From Mastigamoeba balamuthi (lineage: Eukaryota; Evosea; Mastigamoebida; Mastigamoebidae), in assembly GCA_902651635.1 (NCBI GenBank), contig CACRSC010000011.1, forward strand, positions 701,393 through 765,392: a DNA stretch of 64,000 nt, written 5' to 3'. Below, piece after piece: positions 1 through 10,799 of the stretch (positions are counted from its first letter, which is position 1; each line of letters begins with the position of its first letter). A program made the translations under genes and the position numbers. The notes beneath the pieces were generated by a model. That model was not told where the DNA came from. It saw only the letters and a list, made by a program, of their open reading frames with translations, and made no database searches.

Positions 1-766
1 CACTGTCGATTGCGGGCCCTCTGCGAAGGGCACCCAGTTCTTCTCGACCTCCTGGCGCTCGGTGAACGTCAGCCACGTGACAGAGGGCACCTCGATCGCC
101 CTGGGCGCGGTGCCCTCGGCCCCTGCAGCGCCCGTGGCCTCGGCCAGAGGCACCCTGACGATGTTGAGGCGCCGCCTGCAGTCGCTGGGCCGCATGTTGT
201 TGACAAAGACCAATAGCGTGCCGTCCGAGGTCACCAGGCCCCGGGGGTCCTCGTACCCCGTGTACATCGGCGAGCACTTGCCCGTCCCCTGCAGGGCATC
301 GGTGACGTTGAGGCGCACGACGGGGCTGGGCGTGAACTCGGCCATCCGCCCCGCGAACCCGGCGGCCGGCGGCCTCCAGACGTGCAGCGACACGTAGCTC
401 TTGGTGAGCCCGTGCGAGAGGTCCACGTCGCGGTAGAGCACGACGACGGGCGGCCGCTCGGGGCACCTGGCGAGCGGCGCCACGTTGCCGACGACGCTGG
501 GGTTGAAGACGGCCGAGTACGGGTGCCCCGCCAGCTTGTGGCTCTCGACGACGGGCGGCGCGTTCCGCGTGCCGGCAGCCGCCGCGGGGGCCGGGCACGG
601 GGGCAGGTCCGTGGGGCACAGCGCTGGCGGCCCCCTCGGACGAGTTGCCTGCGGCGTGCGGGGTGGCCTGGGGGGCGAGGGCGACAGAGGCGGCCACGGC
701 GCAGCAGACAAACGCCAGTGCCGCCGCGGCGTAGAGCGCGACGACCTTCCAGCGCCAGAGGTGCAT
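1..766 (-). CDS. Left copy of a type II membrane propeller-like protein gene (cut by window edge)
   Basis: This is the same gene as at 966-1860, running off the left window edge. The start codon is at 764-766. The N-terminus has a short basic stretch followed by one hydrophobic helix (residues about 5-28), so a type II membrane or Golgi-type anchor is likely. The coding sequence is nearly identical to the right copy, with one visible difference: five C at 631-635 here against four C at 1726-1729 there. The right copy keeps an open frame through this point and the left does not, so the extra C is probably a sequencing error rather than a real mutation. The missing 3' end should lie left of the window. 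Confidence 0.6.
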   Translation of the reverse strand, partial: MHLWRWKVVALYAAAALAFVCCAVAASVALAPQATPHAAGNSSEGAASAVPHGPAPVPGPRGGCRHAERAARRREPQAGGAPVLGRLQPQRRRQRGAARQVPRAAARRRALPRRGPLARAHQELRVAARLEAAGRRVRGADGRVHAQPRRAPQRHRCPAGDGQVLADVHGVRGPPGPGDLGRHAIGLCQQHAAQRLQAAPQHRQGASGRGHGRCRGRGHRAQGDRGALCHVADVHRAPGGREELGALRRGPAIDS

Positions 767-950
767 GGCCGCGCGGCTCCGGGCTCCCTGCGTTGAGGAG
801 AGCGATGGGCCGTGTGTCAGAGGACGGGCACTGCACAGTGTCGTGGGGGTGTGTACCTCGAGAGGCATCGTGACTTGCTGGGTGTTAACGGCTGGCCCCA
901 CACGGAGAATCTCAGAAAAGGGTCCCCACCCTGAGATTCACTCCCCCCCC

Positions 951-965
951 NNNNNNNNNNNNNNN
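951..965. other. Assembly gap (15 N)
   Basis: There are fifteen undetermined bases. Given the overlap of the two flanks the true distance is probably negative, meaning no sequence is missing. Confidence 0.99.
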
Positions 966-1860
966 GCTTGCCGTGGCTGCCGACGAGCGACCCCAGCTGC
1001 GGCCAGCTCGTCGAGGCGACCTGCTCGCACTTGACGCTGTCGCCCTGCGTGGGGCACGAGATCACCACGTGCGGCTCGAGCGAGAACGTGACGACCACTG
1101 TCGATTGCGGGCCCTCTGCGAAGGGCACCCAGTTCTTCTCGACCTCCTGGCGCTCGGTGAACGTCAGCCACGTGACAGAGGGCACCTCGATCGCCCTGGG
1201 CGCGGTGCCCTCGGCCCCTGCAGCGCCCGTGGCCTCGGCCAGAGGCACCCTGACGATGTTGAGGCGCCGCCTGCAGTCGCTGGGCCGCATGTTGTTGACA
1301 AAGACCAATAGCGTGCCGTCCGAGGTCACCAGGCCCCGGGGGTCCTCGTACCCCGTGTACATCGGCGAGCACTTGCCCGTCCCCTGCAGGGCATCGGTGA
1401 CGTTGAGGCGCACGACGGGGCTGGGCGTGAACTCGGCCATCCGCCCCGCGAACCCGGCGGCCGGCGGCCTCCAGACGTGCAGCGACACGTAGCTCTTGGT
1501 GAGCCCGTGCGAGAGGTCCACGTCGCGGTAGAGCACGACGACGGGCGGCCGCTCGGGGCACCTGGCGAGCGGCGCCACGTTGCCGACGACGCTGGGGTTG
1601 AAGACGGCCGAGTACGGGTGCCCCGCCAGCTTGTGGCTCTCGACGACGGGCGGCGCGTTCCGCGTGCCGGCAGCCGCCGCGGGGGCCGGGCACGGGGGCA
1701 GGTCCGTGGGGCACAGCGCTGGCGGCCCCTCGGACGAGTTGCCTGCGGCGTGCGGGGTGGCCTGGGGGGCGAGGGCGACAGAGGCGGCCACGGCGCAGCA
1801 GACAAACGCCAGTGCCGCCGCGGCGTAGAGCGCGACGACCTTCCAGCGCCAGAGGTGCAT
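966..1860 (-). CDS. Type II membrane protein with EDPR/KNW propeller motifs, 3' end cut by gap
   Basis: The start codon at 1858-1860 opens a frame running to the gap. The first 30 residues hold a single hydrophobic helix after a short basic N-terminus, then a small Pro/Ala linker, then a lumenal-type domain. That domain contains the motifs YTGYEDPRGL and, about 70 residues later, EKNWVPF. Paired EDPR and KNW motifs occur in five-bladed beta-propeller enzymes and related fungal and plant glycan-handling proteins (GH130-like; also the GT91 mannosyltransferase type). A role in glycan metabolism in the secretory pathway is therefore inferred, not proven. The window contains only the first 300 or so residues. 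Confidence 0.6.
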
Positions 1861-2045
1861 GGCCGCGCGGCTCCGGGCTCCCTGCGTTGAGGAGAGCGAT
1901 GGGCCGTGTGTCAGAGGACGGGCACTGCACAGTGTCGTGGGGGTGTGTACCTCGAGAGGCATCGTGACTTGCTGGGTGTTAACGGCTGGCCCCACACGGA
2001 GAATCTCAGAAAAGGGTCCCCACCCTGAGATTCACTCCCCCCCCT

Positions 2046-2355
2046 TCTCGTCTCCCTTTGATGTACTTACTACATCTGTTTGGTAGGAGCGCAGGTGTGC
2101 TGCAGACTGGGGGCCGGGTGGTGAATTATGACAAAATCTTATGGAGAGATTGAACAGAAAAGCTGGCATGATCAGACCCAGAGAACAAAGTGACACCACT
2201 CTGAGCGTGACTTGATGCCGTGCTATCGAAGCCGCGTGCTGTCATATTGAAGACAGTATATTTGATGTCCTCTGCAAAGACTTTTGGATTGCATTGAATA
2301 AGGGAAGAACGGGTAACCGCCGTAATGACGGGGCGGGTACAACACTGCCACGCCA
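2046..2355. other. Intergenic region, nothing recognised
   Basis: This moderately AT-richer spacer lies between the 5' end of the membrane protein gene and the 3' end of pyruvate formate-lyase. A short minus-strand open frame here (2126-2356) shows no recognisable similarity and has codon use unlike the neighbours. Confidence 0.6.
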
Positions 2356-4869
2356 TTACTGCATTGTCTCATGGAAGGTGCGGGCGATGACCTCGCGCTG
2401 CTGCACAGGAGTCAGCTTGACGAAGTTGACGGCGTAGCCCGAGACGCGGATGGTGAGGTTGGGGTAGTTCTCGGGGTGGGCGACGGCGTCGAGGAGGGTG
2501 TCGCGGTTGAGGGCGTTGACGTTGAGGTGGAAGCCCTTGTTGGCAAAGTAGCCGTCCAGCAGAGACGCGAGGTTGGCCTTGCACGTCTCCATGTCCTTGC
2601 CGAGGGTGGAGGGGACGATGGAGAAGGTGTTGCTGATGCCGTCCATGCAGGACGAGTACGGCAGCTGAGCAACCGAGTTGAGCGACGGGAGGGCGCCCGA
2701 GTGCTCGCGGCCGTGCATGGGGTTGGCCCCGGGGGCGAAGGGCTCGCCCTTCTTGCGGCCGTCTGGGGTGGAGCCGGTGACCTTGCCGTAAACGACGTTG
2801 GAGGTGATGGTGAGGATGGAGAGCGACGGCGTGGCCTTGCGGTACGCCTTCTGCTGCTGCAGGAACGAGCTGAAGGTGGTGGCGACCCAGCGGGCGATCT
2901 CGTCAACGCGCGGGTCGTCGTTGCCAAACTTGGGGAAGTCGCCCTCGACGCGGAAGTCGACGGCGAGGCCAGTGGCGGGGTCGCGGACCGGGTAGACCTT
3001 GGCATACTTCATCGCCGAGAGAGAGTCGGCGACGACCGAGAGGCCGCTGATGCCGAACGCGAGGAAGCGGTGCACGTTGGTGTCGTGGAGGGCCATCTGG
3101 AGCTTCTCGTAGTTGTACTTGTCGTGCATGTAGTGGATGATGTTCATCGTGTTTGCGTATATGCTCGCCAGCCAGGCCATGTTCTGCTCGTAGTGCTTCT
3201 TGACCTCCTCGAAGTCCAGGGGCGTCTCGGCGTCGCCCTTGACGGGCGGGAAGTCAACGACCTTGATGTTGTGGATCTCGTCGACGCCGCGGTTGAGCGT
3301 GTAGAGCAGCAGCTTGGGCAGGTTGGCGCGGGCACCGAAGAACTGCATGTCCTTGCCGACCCGCATGGCCGACACGCAGCACGCGATGGCGTAGTCGGCC
3401 CCGAAGATGGGGTTCATGAGGTCGTCGTTCTCGTACTGGATGGAGCTCGTGTTGATGCTGATCTGGGTGCAGAACCGCTTGAAGGGCTCGGGCAGGAGGT
3501 CCTTGGCCCAGAGGATCGTGATGTTGGGCTCCGGGGCAGGGCCGAGGTTGACCAGGGTGTGGACCAGGCGGTACGACGTCTTGGTGACCATGTGCTTGCG
3601 CTCACCAGTCTTGGGGCAGCGGTACGTGCCGCCGATGGCCAGCGTGACCCACGTGGGGTCGCCGGCGAAGAGGTTGTTGTACTCGGGCGTGCGCAGGTGG
3701 CGGGCCATGCGCAGCTTGATCACAAAGTGGTCGATGAACTCCTGCACCTGCTCCTCAGTGTACCTGCCAGACTGCAGGTCCTTCTCGATGTACGTGTCGA
3801 GGAACGCGTCGACGCGGCCCAGCGACATGGCCGCCCCGTCCTGCTCCTTGACAGAACCCAGGTACCCGAAGTAGACCCACTGGATGGCCTCCTTCGAGTC
3901 GGCCGCGGGCTTACCGATGTCGAAGCCGTAGCCCTTGGCCATGGTCTTGAGGTCCTCGAGCGCCCTGATCTGCTCGGCGACCTCCTCGCGCAGGCGGATG
4001 ACCTCCTCGGTCATGGCCCCCACGAGCCCGTCCTTGAGGTCGGCCTTCTTGGCGGCCACCAGCGCGTCGACACCGTACAGCGCCACGCGGCGGTAGTCCC
4101 CGATGATGCGCCCGCGCCCGTAGCCGTCGGGAAGCCCCGTCAGGATGCCGGTCTTGCGCGCCAGGCGCATCTGGTCCGTGTACGCGTCAAACACCCCGTC
4201 GTTGTGCGTCTTGCGGTAGTTCTCGAAGGTCCTGCGGACCTCCGGGTCCATCGTGCGGCCGTACGCCTTGAGCGCCGCCTCCACGATGCGGTGTCCACCG
4301 CACGGCTTGATGGCCCGCTTCAGGGGCTTGTCCTGCAGGCCGTGCGGGACGGGTCAAGCGTTGTGCAAAGGGCCCAAACAGGAAAACGGAAAACCGTGCG
4401 ATATCCAGCGGAAAACACACCCAAGCAGTGACCCCCGCACGCCCCCACCAGGGAGCGCAGGCCCGGACCCTTTCTCGGGTCCGGGATGTCAAAACCCGAG
4501 GGGCGAAAAAAGCGGAGAAAAACAGGGGAAAGGGAGGAGGCGACGGACGGTCTGGAGGCCGACGATGGTCTCCTTGTCCTTGTCGATGTACGCCGGGGGG
4601 AAGGCCGTGATTGTGCTGGGCGTGCTCACGTCCACGTCGAGCAGGCCCCCGGCCGCGATCTCCTCGTGCAGCAGCTGCTCGACGCGCGCGAACAGCTCGC
4701 GGGTGCGCTGCGTGGGCCCCGCCAGGAACGAGGCGTCGCCGTCGTAGGCCGTCACGTGCTCGCGGATGTACGCGGCCGTGTCCATCTCGCGGAACGGCCC
4801 GCAGCCGCTGCCGTCGAGCTCGTGCTGGAACTTGCCCTGGGCCGCGCAGGAGATGATGGGGCACGACAT
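2356..4869 (-). CDS. pflB: Pyruvate formate-lyase (formate C-acetyltransferase)
   Basis: This glycyl-radical enzyme converts pyruvate and CoA to acetyl-CoA and formate. There are two exons, 4549-4869 and 2356-4332; the intron 4333-4548 reads gtccgt...cctgcag. The join restores the family sequence [17 protein letters not shown], and the product is 765 residues against 760 for E. coli PflB. Catalytic residues are visible: Cys425-Cys426 in AIACCV and the radical Gly739 in IRVSGYAV. I chose the Met at 4869 because family similarity begins about 30 residues later and an acceptor-like cccgcag lies just upstream, so a 5' UTR intron or a longer N-terminus is possible. No mitochondrial presequence is obvious, so a cytosolic site is likely. 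The activating radical-SAM enzyme is not in the window. Eukaryotic PFL is patchily distributed and generally held to be of bacterial origin. Confidence 0.96.
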
Positions 4870-5469
4870 CGGGCGGGCTTGCTGCGGGACGAGAACGCAC
4901 ACGCGCGGCGAGACGCAGAGAGACAGAACCGACAGAGTCAGCCCATGGAAAATATCAGAAAAACTGAGAGATGACCTCAACAAAAAAGGAGTGGCCGATT
5001 CTAAACGAGGGGGACAAGCGGAGGCCACAGCGGAAAAAGCAGCGAAACCGAACTAGGGCTGCGGGGAAGCGGTCGTGGGGTACATACAGAGTGTGGCCTT
5101 GGGTGACTCCCGGTTGGGCTTTGAATAACTTTGTGGTGACGTGGTGGATATCTTTATAAATTACCCAAATTTCCTACAGCGTCGTTGATCTTTCGCGCTG
5201 TTTTTCGCGTCCGACGCGAGAATCGAGGAAATTCCTCAGAAAAGAGATAACCAGGATCCGTTCGTTCCGGTGAAACGTTGGATATGGCACATCCAACGTA
5301 ACACAAACCGGTCACGTTTTTCACCTCAGCAGCCCACCCACAACACCGACGGGTGGCCCGGACACCCGCGGACGATCGGTCAGAAGCGGCGCCTCATTGT
5401 TGAGGGGACGTGTATGGTAGAGGGGTGTGTGGACAGCGAGATCCGGTGCGGTGCACCGGCTGGCCAGGG
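4870..5469. other. Intergenic region between PFL and Rab32-like gene
   Basis: This is the PFL upstream region. An AATATC at 4951-4956 lies 82 bp upstream of the PFL start. Around 5155-5260 the sequence becomes AT-rich and includes a short self-complementary stretch (TTCGCGTC/GACGCGAGAA). No RNA gene was recognised. Confidence 0.5.
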
Positions 5470-6950
5470 TCAGCACGGGCAGCCCTCTGCTCTCTCTGGC
5501 TTCGCAGCGGGCTCCTGCGAGACGCGGAACGCGTCCTTGGGCGCGTCGCTGATGGGGCCCTCCTTCTCGAGTATGGCCCGCACGAGGGCCTCCACGGCCT
5601 CCTTGACGTTGATGCCGTCCTTGGCGCTCGTCATGAACCAGCCCACGAAGCCGTACTGCTTGCAGAACTCGTCCATCTTGGCCTTGTCCACGGAGCAATC
5701 CAGGTCGCACTGTAGCACCCCCCCAACCCCGAGGCCAGACAGTCAGCGAGTTGCACACGGGTGCAGCCCTGCACGGCAGTGCGAAAACAACGGAGGCGGC
5801 GCTGCACAAGGGGAAAAGGGCAGGTCAACGAGCGACGTGCAGTCTGTGCACCTTGTTCGCGAGCAGGACGACGGGGAGGAGGTAGTCGGACGACGAGAGC
5901 TGGTTGTCGAGGTCAGCCTTCCACTTGGGCACGTACTCAAACGACGCTGGCGACGTGATGTCGTACACAAGGAACGCGCCAGACGCGCCCCTGTAGTACA
6001 TCTGCGCACCGCAACGCGCAGCATCGCCAACGCCACGTCGGTACTCGTTCGCCAGCGGGGCAGGGGGGGAGGGGAAGGGTCCCGGCAGCATTATTCACAG
6101 CCTGCCCACCAGCTACTCGGTCCAGCCGCATGCCCTCTGCCAAGCAGCTCCAGCAGCATCGCCCGAGGCAGCAACTGGGCAGCAAGAGGCCCTCGGCGCT
6201 GTGGCTGGCGGGGGGGAGGGGGAAGGGAGAGGAGCGGAGAGGACCGAGCAGGGAGAGGCGACTCACAGGAGTCATGTGCCCGAATCGCTCCTGACCTGCG
6301 ATGTCCCACTAGGCGCGGGGGCCCGCGCACACCAGGCGTCAGAGCGGCGCGGCGCTGGCAGTTGCGTGGCGTGGCGACGTACGAACTGCAGGCGCAGAGT
6401 GGTGTTCTCTGACCACTTGAGAACCTTCACGACAAAGTCCACGCCGATCTGGGCACGCCCATCCCCCCACGCCCCACGCACACGCACACGTCAGTGCGCT
6501 CACGGCCCCGAGCAGACAGTGGGGTGGCGTGGTCATACGGTGGTCTTGAACTTGTCGGTGAACGTCCCGTGGATGTAGCGCTGCAGAATGCTCGTCTTGC
6601 CGCATCCGCTCTCCCCCACAACGCAGACCTGCAGGCGGAGAGAAAAACACACACGCGCAGGCCGCCACACAAGCCCACACCGGCTCAGCACAGCGCTCGC
6701 TCTCGCCACCCGGCGACAGGTGGCACGCGGGGGCCACACTGGGGGGGCGCAGGGCACCTTGTAGAGGAACTCCTCTTGTTCTGGTTCCTTGCGCTCGAGC
6801 GGCGCCGGGCTGTCCGCCTCCTGCGTGGCGCGGTGCGGTGGGAGTTGACAGCCAGCGCACCGTGACAGCGAGGAAAAAAAGAGGGTGAGAGGAAGGCCGG
6901 GGGGTGCGGAGGCGGCGGGAGGGAGGTGGCGTCGGGACCTCTCTGCTCAT
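5470..6950 (-). CDS. Rab32/38-family small GTPase
   Basis: Seven coding exons keep phase throughout: 6939-6950, 6758-6820, 6539-6628, 6383-6448, 6267-6308, 5852-6001 and 5470-5709, giving 220 residues. Nucleotide-binding motifs in order are GESGCGKTS (P-loop), TTIGVDF (switch I), WDIAGQERFG (switch II), LLANKCD and TSAKDG. The IGVDFxxKVL switch I context, the KWKADLD stretch and the DEFCKQYGFVGWF block are typical of the Rab32/Rab38 subfamily, which acts on lysosome-related organelles and mitochondria-associated membranes. The C-terminus GCPC gives a CxC prenylation signal. The N-terminal extension before the P-loop is acidic. The first coding exon is only 12 nt. GATATT at 6983-6988 lies 33 bp upstream of the start. 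Confidence 0.95.
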
Positions 6951-7193
6951 GTCGAGGCCCTGCGCACGTGAGAGATCGCGCGGATATTAAAGATCTGGAC
7001 AGAAGTCGCCAGAAGTCCACGAGACATCATTGTTCCCGTCACCGGAAGAAGCAGCGAAAGCAGGCCAATCCAACGGGGGATCCAGCTGCTCTGGCACACG
7101 GCCACCGAGGCTGAGGGGCGCGCCCATTTCCCAGGGCCAAAGAAGGCTATCAATTGATTCTTGGGGAGGGAAAATAAACTGCCCCCAGTTGAC

Positions 7194-7987
7194 TCAGAAA
7201 ACATTGGCCTTGCGCATTATCCTCATGAAGTCCTCCTCGTTCACCTCCCCGTCGCCGTCTACGGATGCGGGTGAGTGGTCGCAGGAGGGGGCTGGGATGC
7301 AGGGAAGGGGCCCTGCGCCGCGGACCTCGGTCGGCCTCCTCGATCATCTCGTGAAGCTCGTCGTCTGTCAGGTTTTCCCCCAGCTCCTGCGCCACGCGCT
7401 TCAGGTTCTTGAACGAGATGCGCCCCGTCTCGTCCTGGTCGAACAGCTTGAACGCCTTGATCATCTCCTCCTTGGGGTCCCTCTCGGCCTGGCCAGTTGC
7501 GACCCCGCACACATACACAGGGTTTCTGAGAAGGGAAGGGGGAAAGTGGCCGAGGGACAGCACGCACCATCTTGACGGTCATCAGCTCCTGGAACTGCTC
7601 GAACGTGATGGTGCCAGTGCCCGCGCGGTCCGCCTGCGCCGCCATGGCGCGCAGCTCCTCTTTCTTGGGCTCGAAGCCCAGCGCCCTCATCACCACCTTG
7701 AGCTCCTTCGTCTCGATCACGCCTGGGCGGCCGCCAGCCGGTCAGCGGAGGCCAGGCTGGCTGGAGAGGGGGCCCCTCTCGCGGGGCCACACGGGCAGAG
7801 GCGTGGGACCTGAGCCGTCGGTGTCGAAGAGGTCGAACGCCTCCTTGATCTCGTGGCGCTGGTCTTCGGTGAGCTCCGCGGGGCCAGCGCGGCGCTTGGT
7901 GGCCCCGGCAACGCTGCCGGCGCCGGGGACGCTGGCTGCCGAGCCAGTCCTTCGTATGCCAGCGCCGATGGCCGACCTGTCCGCCAT
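7194..7987 (-). CDS. Centrin (basal-body EF-hand protein)
   Basis: Four exons, 7810-7987, 7568-7722, 7326-7488 and 7194-7258, join in phase to 186 residues. Four EF-hand loops are visible: [36 protein letters not shown] and [12 protein letters not shown]. The stretches [16 protein letters not shown] and the closing [11 protein letters not shown] are characteristic of centrins rather than calmodulin. The second loop lacks some calcium ligands, as is common in centrins. A 30-residue basic Ser/Ala N-terminal extension precedes the core. Centrins organise basal bodies and centrioles, so a flagellated or centriole-bearing stage is implied. The gene is divergent from the RNA exonuclease gene, and the 116 bp between the two start codons contain the GATATT element. 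Confidence 0.95.
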
Positions 7988-8043
7988 CCTATCGTCGACG
8001 GTGTGCTCGTTGGCGAAACGCAGGGGGGACGCGAGATAGCGGA

Positions 8044-8059
8044 GATATTTTCCCGCGGT
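8044..8059. promoter_or_regulatory. Candidate bidirectional promoter element, exact 16-mer shared with 26457
   Basis: GATATTTTCCCGCGGT occurs here between two divergent starts (57 bp from centrin, 45 bp from the exonuclease) and again, base for base, at 26457-26472 upstream of the TTLL12-like gene. A promoter role is inferred from position and recurrence only. Confidence 0.4.
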
Positions 8060-8103
8060 CCGGGATCTTGCAGATTCTGGATATCGTTTGATTTATTTGG
8101 TCG

Positions 8104-10429
8104 ATGGAACGGGCACAACGCGCGATTGACAACCCTGAGGTCGATGAGATGGGCGCCAACCGCGGGAAGAAGAAGGGCCGCTACGAGGAGTCGCACATCG
8201 CGCCCGACGGCACCCCGCGTGCCGCCGGCGCCCTCGAGAGCGCCGCCGTGCTGGCAGCGATGAGGGCCGCCAAGAAGGAGGCGCTCCGCTTCTACGACGT
8301 CAGCCACCTGATCGTCTGGGCCCTCGGCGGCCCCTCGCACCCCAGCTGGCTCTCCCCAGTGCGCGCCCCTCCCCAACTCCGCGTTCTTTGCTGAATTTCC
8401 CAATTCCAAATTCATAAATTGAGTTGGGAATGAATTCCGGCCGCGCCGCACTAAATTGCCGTTCTGGCGTGACCCCAGAAAACGAAGCTGCCGAGGCCCG
8501 CGTACGACAAGGTGGTCGTCGTGCTCGTGACGGGCCTGACGGACGCGCTGATGAGGGAGCACGCCGAGGCGTTCGGGCCGCTGCGCGAGGGCCTCCTCCA
8601 GCAGCACCCCGCCGTCCCTCTCTCCGCCCCGGGTGCCCCACCTTCGCTTCCCCGCCCCCTCCCCACTCTTCTTCTGTGCGCTGCGTGTGCGGTTTTCGCC
8701 TGCGCTGACGTCACGTGCGTTGTGATACTGGGCAGGGAGCAACTTTGTGGTGTGGGCCGCGATGGACGTGCTGATGAGGGTCGAGAGGTCCGCGTGCCCG
8801 CAGATAGTCGACACGCTGGCGGGGCGCAGGAGGTCCGCCGACCTCAGGAAGGCGGCAGCGGCAGCCTCGCAGGCCAGGAGCGAGTCGGCGCCTCCGGCCA
8901 CAGGGAGCGTGCTGCCAGCCCAGGCCCCCGCGGCCACGGCCACGGCCAGCCTGTGCCAGCAGCCTGCAGGCGCGGGTCAGCTGCACACCGAGGGGCACCA
9001 GGGCACCTCCAGGGAGAGCACCGAGCAGCCAGCCCCAGCTGAGACTGCTGCTGCGCCGGATACGGACCACCCGGCCATGATGGCAGCTGCGCCAGAGGTG
9101 GCGAGCATCCTCGGGCTGTCGGCAAGCCAGTTTGAGGAGCGCATCGCGCCGCTGCTGATGAGCAGAGAGGACATGCGGGACAACGGCTTCGTGGCGCCCG
9201 GGGACCCGTCCTGCGGCGTCTACGCGCAGACGGTGCCGAGGCCCGAGGGGGCCGACCCGCTGCCGCCCGAGAGGCGCATGGTCGCGATCGACACCGAGAG
9301 CTGCCACACGGACAGCGGGCTGCAGCTCGCGCGCGTGACGCTCGTGGACTCGTGCTCGCGGGTCATCTACGACGAGCTCGTGGTGCCGCAGAGCGCGGTC
9401 GTCGACCACCTGACGTGGGTCAGCGGAGTCTCGGGCGCGGACCTCTCCAGGGCCACGCGCACGTTCGACGAGGCCCGCGGCGACGTCATGCGGCTCGTGC
9501 CCTCGGACGCGGTACTCGTCGGCCACGGGCTCGAGAACGACCTCTCGGCGCTGCGCCTCTCGCACGGGCGCCTCGTGGACACGTCGGTGCTCTACCGCAA
9601 CGCCCGCGGGGGCAAGTCGAGGCTCAGGGACGCGGTCAAGGAGTGCTTCGGGGAGGACATACAGGCGGGCTCGCACGACAGCGCCGTCGACGCCATCTGC
9701 TCGCTGCGCCTCGTGATGCACAGGCTCTCGCACGCCGGGGCCGCAAGCGTGCACGTGGAGCCCCGCGTCGCCGGCGAGGAGGTGCCCGAGCAGAAGGAGC
9801 TGCTGCTGCGGGCGCTGGAGGAGATGGGGGTGCGCTCGGTGTACTGCGACTCGTGCTACAACGTCGGCAGGTTCTGCGCCGGGTGCTCGGACAGGAGCGT
9901 CGTGAGGCTCCCCGTGTCGACCGACGGCGTCTCGGTACCCGCGGTGCTGCGGGAGCTCGCGGGCAGCGACGCGAGGCTCCTCATGCTGCGCCTCAACGCC
10001 CTCGATATCCCCCTCAGTGCGCTCTGCTTGCGTCGCGCGGCGCATGTCTCACACGGGACGAATGGCGGGCGAGCAGGGCACGACGTCAGGGAGGAGGGGG
10101 AAGAGAAGGAGCACCGGACGACGGGGCACTCGCCAGAGGTCGTCGAGGCGTGCTGCCGCTCGGTCGTCGCGAGCATACAGCGGGTGCACGAGGCTGTCCA
10201 GAAGGGCAGCCTGCTCATCCTGGTCGGCGGCGGAGGCCACAACAACAAATCGTCCGCAGACCCCGCCCCCTCTGGAACGCGCACAACTGACTGCTGGCTG
10301 TCCGACAGGGAGTTCGAGCGTCGCAAGACAATGCAGTCACTGATGAGATGGACCACAGCGGACGACGACAAACTCAAGAGCTACACCCTGGAGGCCCGAA
10401 CCACGTCGGCGTGGTTCATTTCTAAGTAG
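8104..10429 (+). CDS. REX-type 3'-5' RNA exonuclease (DEDDh)
   Basis: Three exons, 8104-8358, 8479-8632 and 8736-10429, join in phase to 700 residues. The N-terminal part (SHPSW...LPRPAYDKVVVVLVTGL) resembles the region preceding the nuclease in REXO1/REXO5-type proteins. The nuclease domain follows: MVAIDTES supplies the first Asp-Glu pair, GHGLENDLSAL the middle Asp, and HDSAVDA the His and last Asp of a DEDDh fold. These enzymes trim structured RNA 3' ends, usually in the nucleus. An Ala/Pro/Gln-rich linker separates the two parts. Around 10010-10090 the reading becomes low-complexity and could hide one more in-frame intron. The C-terminal 150 residues have no recognised domain. Confidence 0.85.
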
Positions 10430-10799
10430 ACACCACCGTTCCCTCCAATCACACCAATCAACACAGCCCACCACTGTTTTGTTTCTGCATCAATGCCGTG
10501 CTATACGGCGATGATCCTGGCAGTTTGTGCCACAGCTTGGGTTAGGGAGCAGCACGTTGGAGAGCAAGTCGGCAGCCCGACAGGTTCGGACCTACGTTTT
10601 CCAGAAGGGCAGTCCGGACTGAGTTTCAGATGCCGCCTCCACCCGCCTGCCTGCAGCCCGTCTACTCCAAAAGAAACGAGCCCCCACACGTCCTTTCTCT
10701 TTTGCATTCGTGCCCTTCTCTCTCTGCTGTGTGATTGCTGGAGACAATTGAAGGTGGCAGAAATATTTTCATCCTTGGTATTTCCACGCCGCATTTGAA
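10430..10799. other. Intergenic region
   Basis: This spacer separates the exonuclease from the HELGH gene. AATATT at 10762-10767 lies about 33 bp before the next start codon. Nothing else was recognised. Confidence 0.5.

Larger units (their letters stand above)
1..2045. repeat. Direct duplication of about 950 bp around a gap: likely unmerged contig overlap
   Basis: Positions 1-950 match 1096-2044 base for base except for one C in a homopolymer. The left copy stops exactly inside an eight-C run (943-950) and is followed by 15 N; the right copy continues through the same C run into unique sequence. A contig ending at a homopolymer, a short nominal gap and then a repeat of the same sequence is the pattern left by a scaffolder that failed to merge overlapping contig ends. 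A real tandem duplication would have to end precisely at the homopolymer and the gap. Confidence 0.85.

Noticed and set aside
817-1995. Reading the left gene straight through the N gap as one long protein
   Set aside because: The translation crosses undetermined bases and enters the upstream region of the second copy, so it is not a real product.
2126-2356. 76-codon frame upstream of the PFL stop codon
   Set aside because: No similarity, atypical codon use and no plausible start context.
2371-4431. Long plus-strand open frame (686 codons) opposite pyruvate formate-lyase
   Set aside because: It is the antisense of a highly conserved gene. GC-rich third positions remove stop codons on the opposite strand, and the product has no recognisable motif.
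5155-5260. Possible small RNA gene in the PFL/Rab32 spacer (short stem)
   Set aside because: Only one short stem is visible; no tRNA-like cloverleaf or promoter boxes could be made out.
8711-10045. Minus-strand 444-codon frame opposite the REX exonuclease
   Set aside because: Shadow frame; the plus strand carries the DEDDh motifs in order.
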